From RYN-230 sp963770535 (GTDB lineage Bacteria > Actinomycetota > Actinomycetes > Streptosporangiales > Streptosporangiaceae), in assembly GCA_963770535.1 (NCBI GenBank), contig CAVYPZ010000004.1, positions 1,240,001 through 1,304,000 on the forward strand: a DNA stretch of 64,000 nucleotides, read 5' to 3'. The position numbers and the translations under genes are program-made. The notes under the pieces were generated by a model, which was not told the origin of the DNA, made no database searches, and was given only the letters and a program-made list of their open reading frames with translations. This document shows, piece by piece, positions 36,277-46,291 of this stretch (its first letter is position 1; the number at the start of each line of letters is the position of its first letter).

Positions 36277-37269
36277 TCAGGCAGGCTCGATTTCGCTGGG
36301 TCGCCGGGTCTTGTCGAAGAATGAGGGGAGCGGGTTGTAGAACCGGATGACGGTGAACCAGCCTTTGCCCGGGATGGTCTGGAGCCAGTTGCTGGCCTTG
36401 CCGTCGGGTGGCGTGGGCCCGAAGTAGATCTCGGTTGAGCCGTCCGCGTTGGTTTTGACGGTGCCGGACTGGCTGCCCAGGTCTGGCCCGGCCTGGTCGG
36501 TCTGGAGCATGGAGCGGGTCTGGTTGTCATACAGCAGCACCGACCAGAAGCGGCTCTCGGGGATGCCGGGCGGGAGGGTGAGCCGGTAGCTGCGGGCGCC
36601 GTCGAGGTACTCGCCTTCGCTGTCGTGCATGGCGATGAGGTATTGCGAGCCGAGACCGGGCAGGCGCATGCACATGGCGCGGGTGATGCCGGTGTAGGGA
36701 TAGAAGAACGCGGTGCGCGCGTTCAGCTTGCGCGCACCGTCGCCCGGGCCGGTGACGGCCCCGTCGGCGGTGAGCTGCGGAGGCGGGTCAAGGAACTCAT
36801 AGCCGCCGACGAACAGCATGTTGAACCACGCCGAGCCGGGATAATAGGCGAAGCCTTCTTCGGGCCGCGGCGCGAATGAGACCGTGCGGGCGGTGGCGTT
36901 GCCGACGGTGACGGCGTCGTGGAGGATCCTGCGCATCCGCTCGTCGGGCTTGAAGGGCTTTCCGTGGACGATCCCCACGGACGCGAGCAGGCCGAGGGTT
37001 TCCGGGTCACCGGCTCCGGGTGGTTCCTGCTGAACCAGGGTGTTGATGGTCTCCCAGTAGGAGTAGTCGTTCGGCGGGATGGTGTTGAACGACGTCCCGG
37101 AGCCCTCGATGAAACGGGTCTCGGGGACCGGCTGCACCGGCGCGAGATGCGCTGCCCCGCCCGTGAGGTAGGTCGACACCGCCGTGCCCTGGGCTCCTGG
37201 CTGGTAGGGGGAGATGCGGAATCCGCTGCGGATCGCCTCCACCGCGGGCCGGGGATCGTTGTCGATCAT
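36277..37269 (-). pseudogene. DUF1254/DUF1214 protein, 5'-truncated
   Basis: The frame encodes the C-terminal part of a DUF1254-DUF1214 protein: VEAIRSGFRISPYQPGAQ, SGTSFNTIPPNDYSYWETIN, GLLASVGIVHGKPFKPDERM, GVTG-like ARTAFFYPYTGITRAMCMRL, YRLTLPPGIPESRFWSVLLY, FGPTPPDGKASNWLQTIPGK. The whole N-terminal DUF1254 half (about 150 residues) is missing; upstream sequence to 37416 in frame is unrelated. ATG 37269 could still start a 330-residue product. Confidence 0.7.
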
Positions 37270-37454
37270 GAATGCCGGCCCAGGCTTAAGAACCTGTTCT
37301 GATGGCGTTGCTGCCAGGCAAACATCACCTGGCAGCTGGCAACATCGCCCCGCACGGGTGAGGCCGGCAGTCGTGGCCCGGGCCGGCAACGGCGGCGACC
37401 ACGCAGAGCCGTGCATCAGTTGCCCAGCGGCAGGCAGCCCCGGCCGGCCCCACG

Positions 37455-37697
37455 TCAGGGTGACCCTGCTTCCTGCCGGCCAGGAATGAACCCGTCACGA
37501 ACGCGATGCGACTTGCCACCCTTCCATGCGCTAGCGGCGCGGCGGACTCTGGCTGGCTGAACCAGGCACAAGACGGCGGCCAGCAGCAGCGCCGCCAGGC
37601 GAGCCAGCGGGATAGCCAGGCACACGCCGCACGCGAGCAGGAGCCATCCGGGCATGACGGCCGTGAGACTTCGCGTGATCTTCCGGGCAGTAATCAC
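37455..37697 (-). CDS. small hypothetical membrane protein
   Basis: An 80-residue protein from GTG 37697: ITARKITRSLTAVMPGWLLL, ACGVCLAIPLARLAALLLAA, VLCLVQPARVRRAASAWKGG. One long or two short transmembrane helices flanked by basic ends. AGGGGG lies about 11 bases upstream of the GTG. No family recognised; the coding call rests on composition and hydrophobic pattern only. Confidence 0.4.
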   Translation of the reverse strand: MITARKITRSLTAVMPGWLLLACGVCLAIPLARLAALLLAAVLCLVQPARVRRAASAWKGGKSHRVRDGFIPGRQEAGSP

Positions 37698-37878
37698 GGA
37701 GTCACGACCCCCTTGACCTTGCACGACAGCATCCCCGTAGCCACGCGGCCCCACCGGTAGGGCTGACCGGTCAGTCAATCCTAGTGAACCAGTCGGGTGA
37801 CCCGCCTGCCAGGGGATCAAGGTCGCCAGGACACCGATGCCCGCCTCGGTCCTGCGCAGGACCGAGGCGGCGGCGGCG

Positions 37879-38622
37879 CTAGAGGCGTGTCGTGTCCGGG
37901 GCCCGGAGTGCGCGGACAGAAGCCTCGAAGGCCAGCAGGCGGCTGCGCACGAGCTGTGCGCTCCGTCCGTCACCCCCGCCGGGACCGCGCTCGGCGTCCA
38001 TGGCCGCGCGGGTACCCTGCACCGCCACGAGTACATCCGAGACCTTAGCGCGCTCGTCTTCATCTGGGGCTGCCTCGCGGAGCGCGTACAGGGTCCGCGT
38101 CAGGTCATCAGCCCGGCGCTGGATGTCGGACCACCGGGCGTCTGCATCCCAGGCCGCCAGCGCGCCTGGTGTCTCCGAGGCTCGCATCGACTCGCAGAGT
38201 GCCGCGCTTTCCGCGTACGCCTCGACGACCCTGTCCCGCCATCTCGCCGCAGCCGCGGAGCGGCGGCCCGAGACACGGGCGATCCCCACTATCAAGCCGA
38301 TGAGGAGGAGTATTCCGATAACGATCCATAGCCAGATAAGGGAGGAGCCGGATGCGCTACTCGCCGCAGAGGCTGAACTGCCCGACGGCGCGATCGCGGC
38401 GGGTGTGATAGCGCTCTGAGTTGCCGATGGCTGGACGCTGGCCGGTGCGCTCGGGCTGGGCACTGAGATACTGGCGCTCCGGGTGGGCACTGAGATGGTG
38501 GCGCTCCGGCTGGGGGAGAAGCTGGCAATGGCGCCGCCGCCGCTATGCCCGCAACCTGCCACCAGGAATCCGGCGAGAAGGACCGCTGCCGCGAGCAGGA
38601 GACTCTCAATGGAGCGCCGCAT
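37879..38622 (-). CDS. putative membrane-anchored lipoprotein
   Basis: About 247 residues. MRRSIESLLLAAAVLLAGFL followed by VAGCGHSGGG is a lipoprotein signal with lipobox LVAGC. A Ser/Pro/Thr-rich stretch (about 30-95) with a duplicated SATISVP/SASISVP motif follows, then a transmembrane helix SLIWLWIVIGILLLIGLIVG, and a helical cytoplasmic-looking domain (ARWRDRVVEAYAESAALCES, DLTRTLYALREAAPDEDERA). ATG 38622 is chosen because GGAGGAACCCAG precedes it. Function unknown. Confidence 0.75.
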   Translation of the reverse strand: MRRSIESLLLAAAVLLAGFLVAGCGHSGGGAIASFSPSRSATISVPTRSASISVPSPSAPASVQPSATQSAITPAAIAPSGSSASAASSASGSSLIWLWIVIGILLLIGLIVGIARVSGRRSAAAARWRDRVVEAYAESAALCESMRASETPGALAAWDADARWSDIQRRADDLTRTLYALREAAPDEDERAKVSDVLVAVQGTRAAMDAERGPGGGDGRSAQLVRSRLLAFEASVRALRAPDTTRL

Positions 38623-38745
38623 CTGGGTTCCTCCGCGCATTGTTCCGCGAGCCAGGACATTGCGTGCAGTTTGCAGGCGACCGGCTTGCGGGGCTTCACC
38701 CGTCATGGGTGGAAACGCAGGCCGGAGACGGGAGGAGTGACACAG

Positions 38746-40050
38746 CTAAAAGGCCCGGGTACTCACTATGAGCCGGGTGACCGCGCCGAGGGCGGCGCCG
38801 GCGCTCTCCGCCGGTGATGCCCTGTCCGCCCATACGACGGGAAGGTTGCGGGCCAGCGTGTCCTCGACCCACTGGAGCCGGCTGGCCAGGACCATCTGGC
38901 CTGAGGCCGGAGCTTTCCCGCCGAGCCGCGTGAGCATGTCCCGCGTTCTGGTGAGCACCATCGGTGAACCGGCTGAGGCGGCGATGATGTCGTCCAGGCA
39001 GCTGCGGGCGAAGTCATCCCAGTGCGGCAGGTTCAGCATGACCCGGATGACGCCGTCGGCGTCGGCCACCTGGCCGGCGAGGGCGTTCCTGGCGGCCAGC
39101 GGGCCCAGCAAGCCTTCCAGGCAGTCCAGCACCTGCACGGCGGTGGCCGGATCGTTGATCGCGGGGGACAGCGCCCGCAGCGCGATGTCGGCAAGCAGCC
39201 GGAACGCGAGCAGCGGATCCTGGTCGAAGGTGCGTTCCCGTCCGGGCACGATCGCGCGCAGGACAGCCTGCGGGCTGAGGTCGCCGCCGTGCACGTCAGC
39301 GATGGGCATCCCGCTGAGCAGGGTGACCCCCACGGCCTGGCGGAGCACGACAACCGAGCCCGCGGCGCGGGCGGCGCTCACCAGCGGGCCCAGGTGCAGT
39401 TGCTGCAGCACCGCCGGCCGCCCGGGCCACTCCAGCGTGCTGCGCAGCGGCGGCAGGGGTGCGCCCCCCGCTGGATTCCCGGCAGCAGGCTGCAGGTACA
39501 GCCCGTCCAGGATCTCGCGGCCGCGCCCAGTGATCGCGTCCAGGTTCGGCGCGAGCTGCATCGAGACGAATGCTCTCGTCTGCAGAGCGCGCATGAACGC
39601 GAGGGCCGCGAGCACCAGCGCCAGCGCCAGCACCGGCACCACGACCGAGACCGTCTTGCGGTTGCCGATGGCGAAAGCAGCGGTGAAGCAGAAGACGAAA
39701 ACACCGATCGAGTACGCGAACGCGCGCCAGACAATCGGATCGTCACGGAACAGGGACAGCCGCGGGCTGAAGGCGCTCGACACCCACTGCACCACGACGA
39801 ACAGCAGCGAGTAGATAACGGTGATCAGGCTGATCACCGTCACGCCTGCGGTGAAGAGCAGGTTGACAATGCGGCCACTGGACACGGTGGGAGGCACGGA
39901 GATCTTGGGCACGAAAATGCCGAGTCCCAGCCCGGCTATCACGAACAGCAACTGGCTCAGGCCGGCGCGCAGCCGCCGGTGGCGCCTGGTGAACCGCCGG
40001 CCAGGACGCCCGGTCGCAGGCCGGGAACCTGATGGGCTCGCTGGAACCAC
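38746..40050 (-). CDS. DUF2254 family membrane protein
   Basis: A 434-residue membrane protein. About four N-terminal helices (LSQLLFVIAGLGLGIFVPKI, AGVTVISLITVIYSLLFVVV, AYSIGVFVFCFTAAFAIGNR, VVVPVLALALVLAALAFMRA) are followed by a cytosolic domain with the DUF2254 hallmark TFDQDPLLAFRLLADIALRA followed by LSPAINDPATAVQVLD. Role unknown. GTG start at 40050. A degenerate TCACCC-like box lies at 40108, too poor to count. Confidence 0.9.
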   Translation of the reverse strand: MVPASPSGSRPATGRPGRRFTRRHRRLRAGLSQLLFVIAGLGLGIFVPKISVPPTVSSGRIVNLLFTAGVTVISLITVIYSLLFVVVQWVSSAFSPRLSLFRDDPIVWRAFAYSIGVFVFCFTAAFAIGNRKTVSVVVPVLALALVLAALAFMRALQTRAFVSMQLAPNLDAITGRGREILDGLYLQPAAGNPAGGAPLPPLRSTLEWPGRPAVLQQLHLGPLVSAARAAGSVVVLRQAVGVTLLSGMPIADVHGGDLSPQAVLRAIVPGRERTFDQDPLLAFRLLADIALRALSPAINDPATAVQVLDCLEGLLGPLAARNALAGQVADADGVIRVMLNLPHWDDFARSCLDDIIAASAGSPMVLTRTRDMLTRLGGKAPASGQMVLASRLQWVEDTLARNLPVVWADRASPAESAGAALGAVTRLIVSTRAF

Positions 40051-40154
40051 GCTGCCACCTCGGCGAGCTGACTGTGCTGCTGTCCGATGATCTTAGCCGC
40101 CCCGTCATCACCCGCCGAGGGGGCGCCCGGCCGGCTACGGCCGCTTCCGTGCGG

Positions 40155-42836
40155 TCAGATCAGGCCCAGGTTCTTGGCGCGGCGTACCGCTTCACCCCGC
40201 CGGGTCGCTCCCAGCTTCCGGAAGATGCTCTTCAGGTGGCTCTTGACGGTGTTGACGGACAGGTACATCGAGGCGGCGATTTCCTCGGTGCTGAGCATGG
40301 ATGACGCGAAACGCAGGACCTCGCGCTCGCGGTCGCTGAGCTGCTCAACGATGACCGGGTCCAGGCGGCTGCCGTTAGCCGGGCGGACGGGGATTTCCCG
40401 GCGCCCTGCTCGGGGCTGAAGCAGTCCGCGGTAGGCCCGGGCCAGGTCAGGCCAGTAGTGAAGCGCAGGCTGGATCCAGGTCTGATTCACGGCGAGAGGG
40501 AGGCGGCGGTGTTCTGGCTCGGCCAGGCGCAGGGCGCGGTCGAGCGATCGGCGGCCCGCGGCGGGGTCGTGACTGCGGTAGCTGATGAGGGCGTCGGTGA
40601 GGTATGCCTCGAGCCGGTCGCCGGGCCCGCCGGCGGGGGCGTAGACACCGGCGGGGAGAGCGTGCCGCGCCGCGTGGAGATCTCCCGCGGCCAGGAACGC
40701 CCGGGCTCGTGCGACGGCCGCGTCGAGGCTGGATCCGGTTTCGGCGCGGTCTGCCGCGTCGAGGGCAGCGCGGATATCCCCGGTTGCCGTGCTGGCCTGC
40801 GCTTCGGCGATAGTGAGCAGGTGGTCGAGCCAGGGCGGAGGTGCCCAGCTATCCCGGCCACGCTGAATCAGGTCGGCGGCGGCTGGCCCGCTGGCCCGGG
40901 CCAGGACGCCGCGCGCGGCCACCAGGCAGGCGATCGCGCCGGTCAGCCGGTCAGGATGAGTTCGCAGGGCGGCGTCGGCCTGCTTCAGCTGGTCGCGGGA
41001 GGCGTCCAGCTCGTTGCGCTCCAGGTGCACCAGTGCGAGGGCTACCGCTGCAGCGGGAGCTGGCCGGCGGCCCTGGGATTCCCCAGCCGGACTGACCGCG
41101 GCTGCGGCCAGGTCGCCAGCGCGGCCCAGCCGGCCGCTCAGTGCCTCGATCAGGGCGAGCTGCCCCTCACAGGCAGCCCGCTCGCCGCTGTTTTCCGGGA
41201 AGGCAGCTGCCGCACCGGCGAAGGCCACGGCCGCCGGGCCCAGATCGCCGGACCAGAACTCGACGGCTCCGCGGCCAGCCAGCACATGCCCCTGAGCCTC
41301 CGGGTGGCGGTTGCGCAGGCTGGGCGGAAGCTGATCGAACAGGGTCTCCGCCCGGGCAGCACCTGCCCTGGCTGCGTCAAGATCCCCGCACCGGCGGGCC
41401 GCAGCGAGCCGGAGCATCGCGGCGGCCAGCCGGGAGGGGATTTCGTGGCCAGCGGGGAGCCCGTCGAGGCATTCCCCCGCCGCCGCGAGCAAGCGGCCGG
41501 CTTCCTTCTCCCGGCCGTCACCGTGCTCCAGGGCCGCGGCCGCCAGCAGGCAGGGCGGTTGTGCCGAGCCGTCTGCAAGCCCGCCGGGGACGGGTATCCG
41601 CCGCAGGGCGTCGGCCAGCGCAGAGCTGCCGCGCGGCTTGAGGAGTTCGCCGATGGCCAGCTCATCCACCGCGATCCGGGCGGCCAGCTGCCAGTCGCCG
41701 GCCGCTGCCGCGTGTGCGACAGCCTTCCCCAGCGGCCCGTTCCGCCGGTACCAGCTGGCTGCCTGCCGGTGCAGGCCGGGCGTCCGGTCCGGGGATTCCA
41801 GCCGCAGCTTCAGGCGCAGCACCTCGGCGAGCAAGGGATGGTAGCGGTACCAGCCGTGGCCGAGCGGCTGGATGAACGCGCCGGACCGGGCCAGGGCGCC
41901 CAGGGTGCTGCCGGCCTGCTCATCACCAGTCAGCTCCCAGGCCAGGTCTGCGCTGACCCGGTCCAGGATGCTGGTCCGCAGCATGAGCTCCCGCTGGGCG
42001 GGGGGCTGCGTGTCGAGCACCTCGTCCACCAGGTAGCTGGTGAGAGCGTTGTCGCCGGCGGCCAGGTTCTTGATGAAGAGCCCGGGATCGGGATGGCCAT
42101 CGAGCGACAGCGCGGACAGCCGCAGGCCTGCAGCCCAGCCGCCGACCCGCTCGGTGATGAGATTCACCGCCCCGGCAGAGAGCGTTATGCCGTGCTGGGC
42201 CATCAGCAGGCCTGCTTCTGCGGCCGTGAAGGCCAGGTCGGCGGCGCGGATCTCGGTCAGCTCCCCGGCCAGCCGGTGCCGGTGCAGCGGCAGGTACGGG
42301 TCGATCCGGGCCGCCGCCACCAGGCGCAGGCCTGGCCGCGCATATCTCAGCACATAGGCCAGCTCGGCCAGCGGTTCGGGCGCGGTCAGGAGATGGAGAT
42401 CATCAAGGACCAGGACCACGGGCGGGTCCAGGGTGGCCAGGGCGGAGGCCAGCCGGGGCGGGAAGGCGCGGCCACCCGCGCCGGCGTGCGGGAGGGCCGG
42501 CGCCGTCTCCTCAGGGGGGACGCCCGCCTGCCGCAGCGCCTTCACGACGCAAGACCAGAAGGTGCCCGGCTGGTTGTCGTAGTCGTCCAGAGTCACCCAG
42601 GCGACGCGCGCGGGCCCCGTGCTCGCGGCGGCCCATGATGCCAGGGCCGTCGTCTTGCCCGCCCCGGGCGGCCCGGTGACCATGGTCAATGGCCCGCAGG
42701 CGCCGCCGGCGATGCGCTGGTCCAGGCGGGGCCGGGCGACCATCCATCCCGGCAGGCGGGGGGCGGTGAGCTTGGATGCCAGGACAAGATCATCGGCCGG
42801 CCGCGTTCCCGGACGCGTCGTCGTGCGTGCCGTCAT
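40155..42836 (-). CDS. MalT-like LuxR family regulator (STAND ATPase)
   Basis: An 893-residue paralogue of the regulator at 24922. Walker A GPPGAGKTT (55-63), Walker B VVLVLDDLHLL, WRYHP-like WYRYHPLLAEVLRLKLRLES at the NACHT-like end, a long TPR-like region, then the LuxR HTH LSDREREVLRFASSMLSTEE, IAASMYLSVNTVKSHLKSIF, RKLGATRRGEAVRRAKNLGL. The intact C-terminal LGLI end is typical. ATG 42836 is chosen (GGAG and AGAGG upstream); an in-frame ATG at 42875 also exists. It follows the DUF7144 gene by 56 bases on the same strand, so the palindrome at 43394 probably governs both. Confidence 0.95.
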   Translation of the reverse strand: MTARTTTRPGTRPADDLVLASKLTAPRLPGWMVARPRLDQRIAGGACGPLTMVTGPPGAGKTTALASWAAASTGPARVAWVTLDDYDNQPGTFWSCVVKALRQAGVPPEETAPALPHAGAGGRAFPPRLASALATLDPPVVLVLDDLHLLTAPEPLAELAYVLRYARPGLRLVAAARIDPYLPLHRHRLAGELTEIRAADLAFTAAEAGLLMAQHGITLSAGAVNLITERVGGWAAGLRLSALSLDGHPDPGLFIKNLAAGDNALTSYLVDEVLDTQPPAQRELMLRTSILDRVSADLAWELTGDEQAGSTLGALARSGAFIQPLGHGWYRYHPLLAEVLRLKLRLESPDRTPGLHRQAASWYRRNGPLGKAVAHAAAAGDWQLAARIAVDELAIGELLKPRGSSALADALRRIPVPGGLADGSAQPPCLLAAAALEHGDGREKEAGRLLAAAGECLDGLPAGHEIPSRLAAAMLRLAAARRCGDLDAARAGAARAETLFDQLPPSLRNRHPEAQGHVLAGRGAVEFWSGDLGPAAVAFAGAAAAFPENSGERAACEGQLALIEALSGRLGRAGDLAAAAVSPAGESQGRRPAPAAAVALALVHLERNELDASRDQLKQADAALRTHPDRLTGAIACLVAARGVLARASGPAAADLIQRGRDSWAPPPWLDHLLTIAEAQASTATGDIRAALDAADRAETGSSLDAAVARARAFLAAGDLHAARHALPAGVYAPAGGPGDRLEAYLTDALISYRSHDPAAGRRSLDRALRLAEPEHRRLPLAVNQTWIQPALHYWPDLARAYRGLLQPRAGRREIPVRPANGSRLDPVIVEQLSDREREVLRFASSMLSTEEIAASMYLSVNTVKSHLKSIFRKLGATRRGEAVRRAKNLGLI

Positions 42837-42892
42837 CTGCCTCTGCTCCCAGTACGCCACCGGAGTCGTCCTCATCTCAGGGCGCCGACCTG

Positions 42893-43324
42893 CTAGGCGG
42901 CGAGGTTCTGGCGGCTGCCGTAAGCGCACAGTCCCCACAGCGCGACGATGTCCACCGCGATGATGGTCAGTGACCAGAACGGGTAGGCGGGGATGAAGAA
43001 CATCTGGTCGATGGCACTGAGCCCCACCACCGCGACCGCGAACCAGCGGGCCAGCTGATTGCCGGCCAGCACCCCGCCCGCTGCGAGCAGCTGCAAGGCA
43101 CCGATGATGAGAGTGATCCAGCCCCATGCGCGCAAGTTGGCGAACACGTAGTGCGCGTTGGCGACGAAGACATGGGAGTTGGCGATGGCGGCGATGCCGT
43201 CTATCAGGTTGAAGCAGCTGATCACGAACAGCAGGATGGCCGCGAACAGGACCAGGCCGTAGCCCTGGCCTGCTGCGCGGTGCCCGCCCGCGCCTTGCGC
43301 TGGAGTGGTCGTGGCCGACGTCAT
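42893..43324 (-). CDS. DUF7144 family membrane protein
   Basis: A 143-residue membrane protein with four helices: GLVLFAAILLFVISCFNLID, GIAAIANSHVFVANAHYVFA, AWGWITLIIGALQLLAAGGV, WFAVAVVGLSAIDQMFFIPA, YPFWSLTIIAVDIVALWGLC. This pattern is characteristic of small actinobacterial membrane proteins often linked to stress loci. ATG 43324. Probably in one transcript with the downstream MalT-like gene. Confidence 0.88.
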   Translation of the reverse strand: MTSATTTPAQGAGGHRAAGQGYGLVLFAAILLFVISCFNLIDGIAAIANSHVFVANAHYVFANLRAWGWITLIIGALQLLAAGGVLAGNQLARWFAVAVVGLSAIDQMFFIPAYPFWSLTIIAVDIVALWGLCAYGSRQNLAA

Positions 43325-43393
43325 CTGGACCTCCGGGGTCAGAATCGCGAACTCGTGACCCCCTCACCCTGTTCGAGCCGGCGGGGGGAGTCC

Positions 43394-43411
43394 CCACCCT
43401 GCTCAGGGTGA
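43394..43411. promoter_or_regulatory. recurring palindrome, site 6 (CCACCCT-GCTC-AGGGTGA)
   Basis: Seven-base arms CCACCCT/AGGGTGA with one mismatch to perfect symmetry, 70 bases upstream of the DUF7144-LuxR operon. An extra half-site CTCACCCTG lies at 43373. Same shape as site 7. Confidence 0.55.
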
Positions 43412-43488
43412 TTCCCGGCCTCAGGAGGCCGCGGTCATGGCCGCGCCGCCGCGGGGCCGCGGCGGTCCGCGCCGCAGGCGGGATCGGC

Positions 43489-46188
43489 TTACAGCAGGCG
43501 CAGGTCGACTGCCCGCGCGATGGCCTCCGAGCGTGATGCCACGCCGAGCTTCTGGTAGACGGACCGCAGATGAGTCTTGACCGTGTTCCGCGAGATGTAG
43601 AGCGTGGCCGCCATCTGCGGGTACGTGCTGGTGGGCAGGAGCTTCAGGACGCGCAGCTCGGCGGCGGTCAGCGGCTCGGGGAGCCCGCTGCCAGGCCGGG
43701 ACGCTTCGGGCCGGGCCGCGCGTACCTCGAGAGCCGCGCCGATGAGCTGCTGGGTGAACCCATCCTGCCGCAGCTGGTCCGGATGCCCGGCCAGGTAGTT
43801 CGTCACCTGGGGGGCGGTCGTGACCACGGTGGCGAGGAAGCCGCCACGGCGCGCGGTGTCCACGGCATCAGCCAGGATGCTGGGCGTCACCGGATCGCCG
43901 CGCTCGACCGCGGTGGCGGCCAGGAGTACCTGCCGCACCAGGGCCCGCCGTGGCGTCAGGTCAGCCCGCGGCAGTGCCTGCAGATGTTCCTGGGCGTGCT
44001 GGTGGTCGCCGGAGGCCAGCGCGATCCTGGCCAGCAGCAGGCCACGGCGGGTGGCGGGCAGCCTGCCGGCCAGCTCGGCGGGCGTTCGCGGGTCGCCCAG
44101 CGACAGGCGGAGCAGCGCCTCCAGTTCATCGGCCCGCCCCAGCAGCACCGACCCGCCCTCGGGCAGGATCAGCCGGGCCGACTCGACAGTGGCCAGCGCG
44201 TCACGGACCTGACCGCGGTCGGCCCAGATCGCGGCCCGGTCGAGCAGCGCGAGAAACTCAAACGGGGGCCGCCCATGCTCCGAAACCGAGAGCGCCTGCT
44301 CGGTGAGCTGCTCGGCGGTGTCCAGGTCCCGCTGCTCCAGCGCCAGCCCGGCCAGGGCACGCAGGTGGTCCACGGCGAAGAAATGCTGCTCGAACCCGAG
44401 CCGCCGGGCCTGCTGCGCGGCCATCCGGGCGGCATCCGCGGCCTGGGCCAGACGACCGGACTCGAGCCAGGCCAGCGCCTGCGCGCCGGGCACCTGCACC
44501 TGCTTGACCGGTTCGGAAAGCGCCGGGCTCGCGAGGGCTGCGGCAGCCTCGCGGTCCACGCCCGCCAGGTCTTCCTGCCAGGTGTAGGCGCGCAGCAGGA
44601 TGATGGGCAGGCTGGCGATCCAGTCGTCGCTCAGCTGCGTTTGCTCCTGGATGGCCCGTGCGGCGAGGGCTTCCGCCACCGCCTGGTCTGCCTGGCCGGT
44701 CATCATCTGGCGCACAGACCGCGCCGCCGCGAACCGGGCCGGGAATCGCGATTCGGGCTGGGCCGGGGGCTGGGCCTGCTCGAGCAGATCCAGGTACTCG
44801 CCGGCCCGGGCGGTATCTCCTGACAGGAGCAGGTCGGTGGCCAGGCCCAGCAGCCGGTCCGGGGCAGCGGCCAGCAGCGAAGCAGACACGGTGCTCAGGT
44901 CGAGGGGCGGCGGGAGCGCGGGGTCGCGCAGGAAATCAGCCACGACGCGGTCCTGCAGGAGAGCCAGGGCGCGGTCGGCCTGCCGGGCAGCGAGGAAATG
45001 GCGGGCGGCATGCCGGGTGTCCCTCATCGACTCGAACCACTCGGCGGCGCGCAGCTGGAGTGCCTGCTCGCGGGTCCGGTCCCTGGCCCGCAGTTCGGCG
45101 TGCAGCAGCTGGCGGACCAGATGGTGGTAGCGGAAGATCGTCCGGTTCGCATCGAGAGGCACCAGGAACAGGCTGGCCCTGTCGATGCTGCGCAGCAGCG
45201 CGGCCGCATCCTGGCGCCCGGTCACCGCCGCGCACGCGTCCGCGGTCAGCTCGCCCAGGACGGACGTGTCAAGCATGAACCGGGCCACCTCGGGGGGCTG
45301 CTGATCGAGGACCTCGGCGGTGAAGTACTCGGCGATCTCGTGGCTGCGGACCTCCAGCGCCCGCCCGGCCCGCGCCGGATCCGTGACGCCGCGCAGCGAC
45401 AGCGCCGCCATCTGCAGCGCCGCGGCCCAGCCCTCGCTCCGCTGGTGCAGCAGCGCCGCATCATCGGCAGCGACCTCGACCCCGAAGTTGGCCAGGAAAT
45501 CGCGGCTTTCCGCGAGCGAGAAATGCAGGTCACGGTCGCGGAGTTCGCACAGTTCCCCGGCCATCCGCAGCCGGTGCAGCCGCAGCGCCGGATCAATGCG
45601 GCTGGCCAGCACGAGCTGGGCGGCGTCGGCTGGCCAGCGTTCCACCAGGTCTGTCATGGTCCCCGAGACCGCAGGGGCTGCATAGTGGAAGTCATCGACC
45701 ACGATCGCCGTCCCGGCCGGCAGCTTGGCCGCATCGTTGGCGATCGACGCGGTGACATCAGGTGACACGGCTCCGTCCATCGCGAGCAGGTCAGCCGCGT
45801 CGGCCCCGAATCCCGGCTCCGCCCCCTGCGGGGCCTCGATGAACCCGGTCCAGAACCGGACCGGATTGGCGTCCGCCTCATCGCACGACAGCCAGGAAGT
45901 CACGTGCGGGGCCCGCGTCGCGGCCCAGCTGGAGAGCAGCACGCTCTTGCCCGCCCCCGCCGACCCCACGACCACGGTCAGCCGCTGGCCCGCCCCGGCC
46001 ATCAGCCGGTCATGCAGCACCGGCCTTTCGACCAGCGTTGCGGGCAGCGGCGGCAGGCGGAACTTGCCCAGCGCGAACCGGGCGCCGCGCCCGGCTGTCA
46101 GGTCCTGTGCTACCACGTGCCCCCCGGCGGTCCCGCCTACAGCGATGCTCGCAGCCTGCTGCATGTAGCGTGCACGCTCCCCGGCCAT
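43489..46188 (-). CDS. MalT-like LuxR family regulator (STAND ATPase)
   Basis: An 899-residue paralogue of the two other MalT-type genes. Walker A GSAGAGKSV (75-83), Walker B TAIVVDDFHYAA, FRYHHLVRQLLHAELRARDR, a TPR-like repeat region rich in Ala/Leu/Arg, and the C-terminal HTH LTAAELRVLKLLPTSTYPQM, AATLYISRNTVKTHLRSVYQ, KLGVASRSEAIARAVDLRLL. ATG 46188 is the first in frame; ATG 46164 follows. Divergent from small protein B at 46292 with a perfect palindrome in the 103-base gap. Confidence 0.95.
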   Translation of the reverse strand: MAGERARYMQQAASIAVGGTAGGHVVAQDLTAGRGARFALGKFRLPPLPATLVERPVLHDRLMAGAGQRLTVVVGSAGAGKSVLLSSWAATRAPHVTSWLSCDEADANPVRFWTGFIEAPQGAEPGFGADAADLLAMDGAVSPDVTASIANDAAKLPAGTAIVVDDFHYAAPAVSGTMTDLVERWPADAAQLVLASRIDPALRLHRLRMAGELCELRDRDLHFSLAESRDFLANFGVEVAADDAALLHQRSEGWAAALQMAALSLRGVTDPARAGRALEVRSHEIAEYFTAEVLDQQPPEVARFMLDTSVLGELTADACAAVTGRQDAAALLRSIDRASLFLVPLDANRTIFRYHHLVRQLLHAELRARDRTREQALQLRAAEWFESMRDTRHAARHFLAARQADRALALLQDRVVADFLRDPALPPPLDLSTVSASLLAAAPDRLLGLATDLLLSGDTARAGEYLDLLEQAQPPAQPESRFPARFAAARSVRQMMTGQADQAVAEALAARAIQEQTQLSDDWIASLPIILLRAYTWQEDLAGVDREAAAALASPALSEPVKQVQVPGAQALAWLESGRLAQAADAARMAAQQARRLGFEQHFFAVDHLRALAGLALEQRDLDTAEQLTEQALSVSEHGRPPFEFLALLDRAAIWADRGQVRDALATVESARLILPEGGSVLLGRADELEALLRLSLGDPRTPAELAGRLPATRRGLLLARIALASGDHQHAQEHLQALPRADLTPRRALVRQVLLAATAVERGDPVTPSILADAVDTARRGGFLATVVTTAPQVTNYLAGHPDQLRQDGFTQQLIGAALEVRAARPEASRPGSGLPEPLTAAELRVLKLLPTSTYPQMAATLYISRNTVKTHLRSVYQKLGVASRSEAIARAVDLRLL

Positions 46189-46204
46189 CGATTCAAGTCG
46201 GAAT

Positions 46205-46222
46205 CACCCTATACAGGGTGAG
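46205..46222. promoter_or_regulatory. recurring palindrome, site 7 (TCACCCT-ATAC-AGGGTGA)
   Basis: A perfect 7-bp inverted repeat with a 4-base centre, 16 bases upstream of the MalT-like start (46188) and 69 upstream of the small-protein start (46292). So close to the regulator's start, it suggests autoregulation. Confidence 0.65.
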
Positions 46223-46291
46223 GACGCGGCCCCAGCCGCCGGGCACGCTGACTGGATACCTGAACCGGCACGCTGAAGGGGGATAGTCCTG

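Noticed and set aside
40108..40124. TCACCCGCCGAGGGGGC near the DUF2254 gene
   Set aside because: Right arm matches at only two of five key positions.
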